From Chloroflexota bacterium (lineage in GTDB: Bacteria > Chloroflexota > Anaerolineae > Anaerolineales > UBA11579): 5,226 nucleotides of DNA. The position numbers and the translations under genes were made by a program. How positions within the stretch are numbered: position 1 is the first letter of the stretch; every line of letters begins with the position of its first letter. The notes beneath the pieces are model-generated. The model had not been told where the DNA came from and made no database searches. It worked only from the letters and a program-made list of their open reading frames with translations. The stretch is taken from assembly GCA_030610225.1 (NCBI GenBank), contig JAUWSD010000104.1, positions 1 to 5,226 of the forward strand, in the 5' to 3' direction. Below, in pieces: positions 1-5,226 of this stretch.

Positions 1-453
1 AATTACTGTGTTCCCCCAGAATATAACCATATGGCAATGGAAAGACTGACTATTGGAGCAAAGAAAGCTGGCAGGACGATCGATGATATCGACAGACCGC
101 AGCTGATCGTCTGCTCAGTTGACCATGACCATGATAAAGCAATTGACACAACCAGAGAACTGTTGACCCAATATCTGGCGCAGCAGCCACATATTACCAA
201 GGCATCTGGAGTTTCGATGGATGTAGTTGAAGAGATCCAATCGATCCTCGGATGGCCAGCAACTCATGAACAGATCAAGGCAGCAAAGCATTTGGTGCCG
301 GAAGATCTGATCCTGAAGATCACTGCCTCTGGAACACCAGATGAAGCAAAAGCAAAAGTACAAGAGTATCTGGATAATGGAGCGACATACCCGATCCTGT
401 ACCCTGTAGGTGGCGATGTAAAATTGTTGATAGATACTTTTAGGAGTAATTAA
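1..453 (+). CDS. LLM-class flavin-dependent oxidoreductase, C-terminal part (5' end outside window)
   Basis: The frame is open from base 1, so only the last 150 residues are visible; family members are usually about 330 residues. The ATG at 31 is an internal methionine, since ten codons upstream (NYCVPPEYNH) continue the same frame. The visible part matches the C-terminal half of the luciferase-like TIM-barrel family (FMN- or F420-dependent, relatives of methylene-tetrahydromethanopterin reductase). It has an alpha-helical stretch with a PEDLILKITASGTPDEAKAKV segment, where 'GTP-E-A' before a helix and then 'YLDNGATYPILYPVGGD' are the typical end of the barrel. Members are cytoplasmic oxidoreductases acting on varied substrates. 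Whether the cofactor is FMN or F420 cannot be decided because the N-terminal half is missing. It sits 5 nt before the thioesterase gene and is probably in the same operon. The family call is fairly secure; the reaction is unknown. Confidence 0.85.
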   Translation, partial: NYCVPPEYNHMAMERLTIGAKKAGRTIDDIDRPQLIVCSVDHDHDKAIDTTRELLTQYLAQQPHITKASGVSMDVVEEIQSILGWPATHEQIKAAKHLVPEDLILKITASGTPDEAKAKVQEYLDNGATYPILYPVGGDVKLLIDTFRSN

Positions 454-458
454 TTTAT

Positions 459-932
459 ATGGAAAAACAACCTGGTTCAAGGCATTGTTTTGTTTGTGGT
501 GTTGAGAACAAATTTGGATTACATGTTGATTTTTATTCTGTTGATGAAAATTCGATCTTTGCTGAAATTGTGATCGCTGACCATTTTCAGGGATACCCGA
601 ACACTGTACATGGTGGCATCTTGGCAACTTTGCTGGATGAAACATTAGGGCGCAGTTTTTTATCAAAAGATCCAAATCGGATGATGTATACAGCAAAACT
701 GAATGTTAAATACAGGCATCCTGTTCCAACAGAAACAAAACTCCGAATAGAAGGAACTATCATCAAAGATAGGGGGCGTGTTGGTGAAGCAAAGGCGAAG
801 GTTATGGATGCCGATGGGAAAGTGCTGGCAGAAGCGACAGGAGTGGTCGTGAATTTACCGCCAGAATTCCACCAAGGAGACCTTGAAGAATTGGGTTGGA
901 AAGTATATGAAGATAAGAAGGAGTTGATATGA
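459..932 (+). CDS. PaaI-type hotdog-fold thioesterase
   Basis: A 157-residue protein of normal length for a single-domain hotdog thioesterase. It opens with a CFVCG motif (Cys10, Cys13) and 'NKFGLH', the usual N-terminus of the PaaI/acyl-CoA thioesterase group. The core motif is N48-T-V-H51-G-G-I-L-A-T-L-L-D60-E61; in PaaI-like enzymes the HGG turn and the acidic residue on the following helix hold and hydrolyse the acyl-CoA thioester. The later strands (VKYRHPVPTETKLRIEG, GEAKAKVMDADGKVLAEATG) complete the fold. The likely role is hydrolysis of an acyl- or aryl-CoA in the cytoplasm; the acyl group is unknown. The start is the only ATG near the previous stop and has AGGAG at 442-446, with a rather long 12-nt spacer. 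Its stop overlaps the next start (ATGA, 929-932), suggesting translational coupling to the hydroxylase FAD subunit. Confidence 0.86.
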   Translation: MEKQPGSRHCFVCGVENKFGLHVDFYSVDENSIFAEIVIADHFQGYPNTVHGGILATLLDETLGRSFLSKDPNRMMYTAKLNVKYRHPVPTETKLRIEGTIIKDRGRVGEAKAKVMDADGKVLAEATGVVVNLPPEFHQGDLEELGWKVYEDKKELI

Positions 933-1699
933 TAATTGAATATCATCGTCCAAAAACAATTGAAGAAGCAGTACAGCTGATTGGACGCAACGAACCAGAG
1001 ACAGTCCCAATGGGGGGCGGCACAGTGCTGAACGCTCTTCCAGAAGAGTTAGGCCTGAATAAAGAATTTGCAGTAGTTGATCTTCAGGATCTGGGTTTGG
1101 ATCAGATCGAAGCGAAAGGTAATCAAACTGTATTTGGTGCAGCTGCAACTCTTGAGGCTCTTGTCAGGTTTGATGGCACTCCTGAAGCGTTGGTCAGGGC
1201 AGCTAAACTTGAAGCAGCAAAGAATATTCGACAAGCTGCAACAGTTGCAGGGGCACTGATAGCCTCTGATGGAAGGTCACCATTCACAACCGTGATGCTT
1301 GCTCTTGACGCTGAATTGCAGATACTGCCCGGTGATGAAAAAATCAGGCTGGGAGATCTTCTCCCGCTGAGATGGGAATTGTTAATAGGCAAGCTGATCA
1401 AAGAAATCTCTATTCCTACCAATGTGAAGGTCGCATTTGAATATGTTGCCCGAAGCAAAGCCGACCAGCCAATAGTTTCTGCTGCAGTTACGAGATGGAA
1501 CTCTGGACGAACGAGAATTATTTTGGGCGGATTTGCCAGCCAGCCCATATTGGTATTGGATGGCAAAGATGACCTGCAATTCGAAGAACCTGTGAGGATG
1601 GCATTTTCAGACGCTGGTGATCAGTGGGCTTCAGCAGAGTATCGTTCGGAGATCGCTGAGGTATTGGTAAAACGCTGTATGGATCAGATAGGTGAATAA
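929..1699 (+). CDS. Molybdenum hydroxylase FAD-binding subunit (CoxM/XdhB/YgfM type)
   Basis: A 256-residue protein of the FAD-binding molybdopterin dehydrogenase family, which passes electrons from the [2Fe-2S] clusters to an acceptor through FAD. It starts with the family pattern 'YHRPKTIEEAVQLI'. It has a glycine turn P27-M-G-G-G-T-V-L-N35 where the family has AGGTxL, and I100-R-Q-A-A-T-V-A-G-A-L110 where the family usually has IRNxATIGGN. 'SDGRSPFTTVMLALDAELQI' follows (113-132), and from about residue 160 there is a C-terminal domain (FEYVARSKADQPIVSAAVTRW, then IILGGFASQPI). It is shorter than typical CoxM (about 285-295) and close to E. coli YgfM in size. No 4Fe-4S insertion of the 4-hydroxybenzoyl-CoA reductase type is seen. 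The start has a strong AAGGAG (918-923) with a 5-nt spacer and overlaps the thioesterase stop by 4 nt. The FeS-Mo fusion gene follows after 1 nt. Family call is firm; tight FAD binding is less certain given the altered TIGG motif. Confidence 0.9.
   Translation: MIIEYHRPKTIEEAVQLIGRNEPETVPMGGGTVLNALPEELGLNKEFAVVDLQDLGLDQIEAKGNQTVFGAAATLEALVRFDGTPEALVRAAKLEAAKNIRQAATVAGALIASDGRSPFTTVMLALDAELQILPGDEKIRLGDLLPLRWELLIGKLIKEISIPTNVKVAFEYVARSKADQPIVSAAVTRWNSGRTRIILGGFASQPILVLDGKDDLQFEEPVRMAFSDAGDQWASAEYRSEIAEVLVKRCMDQIGE
1690..1695 (+). promoter_or_regulatory. Ribosome binding site that fixes the start of the FeS-Mo fusion gene
   Basis: AGGTGA lies 5 nt before the ATG at 1701. The frame also contains a GTG at 1692, but that codon is inside this Shine-Dalgarno sequence and has no good site of its own. 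The encoded protein then begins MITKFNVNGK, the normal first strand of a plant-type ferredoxin domain. The ATG at 1701 is therefore the preferred start. Confidence 0.75.
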
Positions 1700-1700
1700 T

Positions 1701-4604
1701 ATGATCACAAAATTTAATGTAAATGGAAAAGAACATCAGGTTGAGGTACAGGCAGGGGAAACATTGTTGAATGTCCTGCGTGAGCTTGGATACTTTGGTG
1801 TTAAGCATGGATGCGAAACTGGAGAATGCGGCGCTTGTGCTGTTTTGATCGATGGTAAGTCGATCAATTCTTGTGTTTATAGCGCGCTGCAGGCTGATGG
1901 CAAAGTGATCGAGACGATCGAATCTGTTGGAGAGCATCCTGAGCAAGGGTGGAAGAAGACAGAAGGTTTGCACTCGATACAGAAAGCATTCGTTGAGAAT
2001 GGCGCGATCCAGTGTGGATACTGTACCCCCGCCATGGTTTTGGCAGCCAAAGAACTTATCGCTGAAAACCCTGATCCTAATGAGGATGAGGTCAAGGAAG
2101 CGCTCTCTGGTGTAATGTGCCGATGTACAGGATTTATTAAACCTGTGAAAGCTGTGTTACAGGCAGCAGCTGAGATGAGGGGTGATGATTATGACGAGGC
2201 TAAATTTAGCACTGCACCCAAGATCGTTTCAGTCAGGGAAGAGACTGAATACTCATCTGTTGGGAAGAATGAGATTAAAGTTGATGCCGTTAAATTAGTT
2301 CAGGGGAAGCCGGCATTTGCTGCGGATGTGGACATTCGGAATATGTTGGTGGCAAAGGTGCTGAAAAGTCCCCATGCCCATGCGATCATAAAGAAGATCG
2401 ATGCCAGCAAGGCACGCGAGCTGGAAGGTGTTGCTGCTGTTCTGACTTATGAGGATATTCCCCGCGTAGCTTATTCGACCGCTGGACAGTCTGACCCGAT
2501 CCCGGGTCCGCTGGATATGTTCTCTCTTGATTATAAGGTTCGCCATGTTGGTGACAGGGTTGCATTTGTAGCTGCAGAAAGTGCGGCGATTGCGAAAAAA
2601 GCATTATCTCTGATCGATGTTGAATACGAGGTCCTTCCGAGTATTATCGACTACTCGGATTCTTTGGATAATAAGACCATCCTGCACGATGAGGATGATT
2701 ATGTTGATTTCGATGCTTCGGATGCATCCCGCAATCTGGCAGCGCATATCCACATTGATATTGGTGATCTAGAGGCTGGTTTTGCTGAAGCAGACAGGAT
2801 TTTCGAACATGAGTATGAAGTACCGAAAGTTCAGCAGGCTCATATTGAACCGCACGTAGTAGTTACATATTGGGACGAGGATGACAGACTGGTCATCCGA
2901 ACCAGCACCCAGGTACCTTTCCATGCCCGCAGAATGATTGCTCCTGTGCTGGGCTTGCCAATAAAACGGATCAGGGTTGTAAAACCGAGGATTGGCGGCG
3001 GCTTTGGCGGCAAACAGGAAGTACAGATCGAAGATGTCGCCGGACACTTGACGATCGCAACTGGCAGACCAGTAATATATGAAACTACCCGGGAAGAAGA
3101 ATTTACATCCTCCCGTTCACGCCACCCGATGAAGATCAAGATGAAAACTGGTATCAAAAATGATGGAACTATGACCGCGAACGCTATGTATTGTCTCTCT
3201 GACACGGGAGCATATGGATGCCATGCCCTAACTGTTACAGGAAATACCGGGCATAAATCAATGGCGCTGTATGTAGGTGAAGGTAAATACCGCGAGAAAC
3301 CAAATATTCAGTTTATAGCTGACATCGTTTATTCAAATCAGGCTCCATCAGGAGCATTCAGGGGATACGGCGTACCACAGGGATTTTGGCCTGTCGAACG
3401 TCAAATGGAACGGATCGCAAATGAGATGGGATTTGATCCCCTGGAATTCAGGCTTAAAAATGCGCTGAGGCCGGGCGAATTGCAGCCTTTCTCAACCGCA
3501 TGGAGTGAGGGACGCGAACCCTCCCCGGAGATAGTCGAAACCAACGCACTTGAAGAATGTGTGGTTCAAGGAAAAGAAGCCATTGGATGGAATGAGAAGT
3601 TTGGCAATCAGGATTGGAAGAGCGATACAGATAAACCATGGCTGAAGAAGGGTATTGGTGTCGCGTTGGCAATGCAGGGTACTGCAATCCCATATCTGGA
3701 TATGGGTGGGGCGAGCATCAAACTCAATGATGATGGTTCATTCAACCTTCTGGTTGGTGCAACTGACCTTGGTACAGGCTCAGACACAGTATTGGGACAG
3801 ATGGCTGCTGAGGTTTTGGGTGTTCCACTTGAGGATGTGATCGTATATTCTTCAGACACAGACTTCACTCCATTTGACAAAGGCGCATATGCATCCTCAA
3901 CTACTTATATTTCTGGAGCCGCTGTTGAAAAAGCAGCACAGAAAGTTGCTACTCAGATGGCTAGGAGAGCGGCGATGATATTGAATGAAGAGGGGGCAGG
4001 ACCTGATGTTGAGGCAGGTGAGATCCATTTTGAGGACAGGAAAGCGTTTGCGCTTGATGGGCGTTTTGTGACACATGCAAAGATAGCGCTGCATTCATTA
4101 CACCATGCAAACCAAAGCCAGATCATGGCGGTTGCATCTCATGTGTCTGAAAAAGCACCTCCTCCATTTGCGGCTCAATTCGCAGAGGTAACCGTTGATA
4201 CTCAAACCGGGATGGTGATTGTTGATAAGTTGGTCATGGCAGTTGATTCGGGCGTAATTGTCAATCCTCTGACTGCTTCCGGGCAGGTAGAAGGCGGGAT
4301 GATCCAGGCTTTAGGATATGCCTTGACTGAGGAAATGATATATAACGAAAAAGGTGAGGTCAGGGAAAAAGATCTCCGGGACTATCATATTTTCTCTTCT
4401 ACTGAAGTGCCTGAAATGGAAACGATTTTTGTTGAGACATTTGAATCTTCACACCCCTTTGGAGTCAAAGCTGTAGCTGAGATCCCAATGGATGGAGTTG
4501 CGCCAGCAGTAGCAAACGCGATCAAGAATGCATGTGGTGCAGATCTGGGCATGATACCTGCTACACCAGAAAGAGTCTGGGCTGCAATGAAAAATAAAGG
4601 ATAA
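1701..4604 (+). CDS. Fused [2Fe-2S] and molybdopterin-binding subunits of a xanthine dehydrogenase-family molybdenum hydroxylase
   Basis: A 967-residue cytoplasmic catalytic protein. Residues 1-75 are a plant-type ferredoxin domain with Cys38, Cys43, Cys46 and Cys58. Residues 80-155 are the helical [2Fe-2S] domain with Cys105, Cys108, Cys140 and Cys142 (QCGYCTP and CRCTG), so all eight ligands are present. After a linker (about 156-190) come the alpha/beta hammerhead domain (about 195-300) and the Mo-cofactor domains to the end. Active-site landmarks by hand alignment to bovine xanthine dehydrogenase are Gln404 (Gln767), GGGFGGK at 432-438 (Phe798 region), A552-F-R-G-Y-G and the catalytic base Glu927 (Glu1261) in VKAVAEIP. 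Purine-binding Glu802 and Arg880 correspond to Gln439 and Met521, so it is probably not a xanthine dehydrogenase. The usual GQG (Gln1040) is G691-T-G. Length and FeS-Mo order resemble E. coli XdhD (956) and the Desulfovibrio gigas aldehyde oxidoreductase (907). No in-frame TGA and no CoxL AYRCSFR loop. The substrate is unknown. Confidence 0.96.
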   Translation: MITKFNVNGKEHQVEVQAGETLLNVLRELGYFGVKHGCETGECGACAVLIDGKSINSCVYSALQADGKVIETIESVGEHPEQGWKKTEGLHSIQKAFVENGAIQCGYCTPAMVLAAKELIAENPDPNEDEVKEALSGVMCRCTGFIKPVKAVLQAAAEMRGDDYDEAKFSTAPKIVSVREETEYSSVGKNEIKVDAVKLVQGKPAFAADVDIRNMLVAKVLKSPHAHAIIKKIDASKARELEGVAAVLTYEDIPRVAYSTAGQSDPIPGPLDMFSLDYKVRHVGDRVAFVAAESAAIAKKALSLIDVEYEVLPSIIDYSDSLDNKTILHDEDDYVDFDASDASRNLAAHIHIDIGDLEAGFAEADRIFEHEYEVPKVQQAHIEPHVVVTYWDEDDRLVIRTSTQVPFHARRMIAPVLGLPIKRIRVVKPRIGGGFGGKQEVQIEDVAGHLTIATGRPVIYETTREEEFTSSRSRHPMKIKMKTGIKNDGTMTANAMYCLSDTGAYGCHALTVTGNTGHKSMALYVGEGKYREKPNIQFIADIVYSNQAPSGAFRGYGVPQGFWPVERQMERIANEMGFDPLEFRLKNALRPGELQPFSTAWSEGREPSPEIVETNALEECVVQGKEAIGWNEKFGNQDWKSDTDKPWLKKGIGVALAMQGTAIPYLDMGGASIKLNDDGSFNLLVGATDLGTGSDTVLGQMAAEVLGVPLEDVIVYSSDTDFTPFDKGAYASSTTYISGAAVEKAAQKVATQMARRAAMILNEEGAGPDVEAGEIHFEDRKAFALDGRFVTHAKIALHSLHHANQSQIMAVASHVSEKAPPPFAAQFAEVTVDTQTGMVIVDKLVMAVDSGVIVNPLTASGQVEGGMIQALGYALTEEMIYNEKGEVREKDLRDYHIFSSTEVPEMETIFVETFESSHPFGVKAVAEIPMDGVAPAVANAIKNACGADLGMIPATPERVWAAMKNKG
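2178..2193 (+). other. Translation-start-like sequence at the FeS/Mo fusion junction (possible scar of two genes)
   Basis: Inside the linker of the fusion gene the DNA reads AGGGGTGA (2178-2185), five bases, then ATG (2191-2193). This resembles the true start region of the gene (AGGTGA, five bases, ATG). Two tandem TGA triplets (2183-2188) lie in another frame. The ATG is out of frame with the downstream Mo domain and would give only a short peptide ending at a TAG near 2296. It may be the leftover start site of a once separate large-subunit gene. It could also be chance. Confidence 0.3.
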
Positions 4605-4608
4605 ATTT

Positions 4609-4788
4609 ATGCCGGATAAAGGATTTAAGATTAACTCATGTGACTGCGGGGAGATCTTGATCGACTTTGGGGCAGTAAGGGATAGTGCTGCAAGCAGTGA
4701 ACTTCCAGATGCTGAAGCACTTCTAAATTTGAAGGAAGATGAGAAATATTGCCCCAACTGCAGGAAAATAGTAAAGATAAATAACTGA
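4609..4788 (+). CDS. Small cysteine-pair (zinc-ribbon-like) protein, function unknown
   Basis: A 59-residue ORF, not recognised as any named family. It starts 4 nt after the fusion gene stop, with AAAGG at 4596-4600 and an 8-nt spacer, so it is well placed for translation as the last gene of the operon. The sequence has two cysteine pairs: Cys11-D-Cys13-G near the start (NSCDCGEILIDFG) and Cys48-P-N-Cys51 near the end (KYCPNCRKIVKI), 34 residues apart. The CxCG and CPxC knuckles are typical of a zinc ribbon, which usually binds one Zn(II) through four cysteines. The part between is acidic and rich in Ala, Glu and Leu (SSELPDAEALLNLKEDE). No signal peptide or membrane segment is seen. The position suggests a link with the molybdenum hydroxylase, for instance in assembly or regulation, but that is inference from location only. 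Confidence 0.65.
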   Translation: MPDKGFKINSCDCGEILIDFGAVRDSAASSELPDAEALLNLKEDEKYCPNCRKIVKINN

Positions 4789-4794
4789 ATTATG

Positions 4795-4824
4795 ATGAAA
4801 GACTGAGCACTCTCAGTCTTTCAT
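4795..4824 (+). terminator. Rho-independent terminator-like hairpin between converging genes
   Basis: A perfect 13-bp inverted repeat (ATGAAAGACTGAG at 4795-4807, its complement at 4812-4824) closes on a 4-nt loop (CACT). It is followed on the + strand by TTGTTT. It lies 6 nt after the stop of the small cysteine-pair gene and would end the + strand operon. The last codons and stop of the - strand xdhC-like gene lie inside its right arm. In the - direction the bases after the stem are only moderately T-rich, so function for that strand is less clear. Confidence 0.8.
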
Positions 4825-5226
4825 TTGTTTACCGGTACCACCTTCACGCAGCATAATGACCTCTGCGAGGATGCTTAATGCGATCTCTTTAGGGATTTCA
4901 GCGTTGATCTCCAAGCCCATGGGGGAATGAACCTTGTCGAGTAGTCTTTGGTCAATATTAAGCTCGAGAAGTTTGCGCTGAGCTTCGATCCAGCGCCTTT
5001 TTGACCCGATCACACCAATATATGCGGCTTTGCTCCCAAATATTTTGGGCAGGAGCTCAACGTCAAGATCCAGGCTTCTGGTAGTTAAAACAACATAAGT
5101 AAATTGATGGATATCCAGTTTATCTGTGATCTCTTCTAAAGGCGCTTCAATATGTTCGTCAGCATCGGGAAGAGTTTCTTTGGTGGCAAATCCTTCACGA
5201 TCATCTGCAATGATGACTTTGAAACC
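4813..5226 (-). CDS. xdhC: XdhC/CoxI-family molybdenum hydroxylase maturation protein, C-terminal part
   Basis: The frame is open to the window edge, so the last 137 residues are visible and the N-terminal XdhC_CoxI domain is outside. The GTG at 5011-5013 is internal. The visible part is the XdhC Rossmann domain: GFKVIIADDREGFA (a strand ending in the DDR motif), LPDADEHI, a central TYVVLTTRSLDLDVELL strand and helix, the family signature AAYIGVIGSKRR, and the C-terminal VHSPMGLEINAEIPKEIALSI followed by AEVIMLREGG. XdhC proteins bind molybdenum cofactor, help its sulfuration and insert it into xanthine dehydrogenase-type enzymes. Here it converges on the hydroxylase operon, so it has its own promoter outside the window. 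The usual 'IGAExPEEIA' is INAEIPKEIA, a mild change. Its TGA stop (4813-4815) lies within the terminator hairpin. Confidence 0.93.
   Translation of the reverse strand, partial: GFKVIIADDREGFATKETLPDADEHIEAPLEEITDKLDIHQFTYVVLTTRSLDLDVELLPKIFGSKAAYIGVIGSKRRWIEAQRKLLELNIDQRLLDKVHSPMGLEINAEIPKEIALSILAEVIMLREGGTGKQMKD

Noticed and set aside
115..696. A 193-codon open frame on the - strand across the oxidoreductase-thioesterase boundary
   Set aside because: It lies antisense to two well-supported genes. Its translation is rich in Cys, Gln, His and Ile with no recognisable domain, as expected of a shadow frame.
1123..1566. A 147-codon open frame on the - strand inside the FAD subunit gene
   Set aside because: It is antisense to a clear family member, has a low-complexity Ser/Ala-rich translation, and shows no supporting ribosome binding site or family resemblance.
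929..1699. 4-hydroxybenzoyl-CoA reductase-type FAD subunit, suggested by the neighbouring thioesterase
   Set aside because: That subunit has an extra loop with cysteines for a [4Fe-4S] cluster and is longer. This protein is short and has almost no cysteine.
1692..1700. GTG at 1692 as start of the FeS-Mo fusion protein
   Set aside because: It sits inside the Shine-Dalgarno sequence for the ATG at 1701 and would overlap the FAD subunit by 8 nt. The ATG gives the normal ferredoxin-domain N-terminus.
3351..3380. Carbon monoxide dehydrogenase (CoxL) identity of the large subunit
   Set aside because: CoxL enzymes carry a cysteine in the AYRCSFR active-site loop. Here the equivalent loop reads SGAFRGYG, with no cysteine.
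4449..4757. A 102-codon open frame on the - strand across the fusion gene end and the small cysteine-pair gene
   Set aside because: It is antisense to the conserved C-terminus of the hydroxylase, has no family resemblance, and the + strand reading has well-placed ribosome binding sites.
4813..5013. A separate 66-residue gene starting at GTG 5013 on the - strand
   Set aside because: The same frame stays open to the window edge and the upstream codons encode the preceding part of the XdhC Rossmann domain, so this is only the tail of a larger gene.

Overview
The window looks like part of a bacterial chromosome of moderate GC content. It is almost fully coding: five tightly packed + strand genes face one converging - strand gene. 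No rRNA, tRNA, mobile element, CRISPR array or phage gene is visible. The gene set (luciferase-like flavin oxidoreductase, hotdog thioesterase, molybdenum hydroxylase, XdhC chaperone) suggests an anaerobic or facultative heterotroph. A member of the Chloroflexota such as Anaerolineae would fit, but that is a guess from gene content, not something the sequence proves.

Layout. Positions 1-453 hold the C-terminal 150 residues of an LLM-class flavin-dependent oxidoreductase whose start lies outside the window. Then come a PaaI-type hotdog thioesterase (459-932), the FAD subunit of a molybdenum hydroxylase (929-1699), and a 967-residue protein that fuses the two-[2Fe-2S] subunit to the molybdopterin-binding catalytic subunit (1701-4604). 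A 59-residue protein with two cysteine pairs follows (4609-4788). Gaps between these genes are 5, -4, 1 and 4 nt, so they are very likely one operon. A 13-bp perfect hairpin (4795-4824) ends it. On the - strand, 4813-5226 encodes the C-terminal Rossmann domain of XdhC, the chaperone that delivers sulfurated molybdenum cofactor to this enzyme class.

How they fit together. The FAD subunit and the FeS-Mo fusion should form a hydroxylase in which electrons pass from the Mo site through two [2Fe-2S] clusters to FAD. XdhC would mature it. A separate FAD gene followed by an FeS-Mo fusion recalls ygfM-xdhD of E. coli. The general catalytic residues are present, but the two residues that hold purines in xanthine dehydrogenase are replaced (Glu to Gln439, Arg to Met521), so xanthine is an unlikely substrate and an aldehyde or N-heterocycle is more plausible. 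The flavin oxidoreductase and thioesterase in the same operon suggest a catabolic pathway with a CoA-thioester step. The true substrate cannot be read from the sequence.

Points most worth a second look are the small cysteine-pair protein, the substituted active site, the translation-start-like scar at the FeS/Mo fusion junction, and the unusual operon partners.
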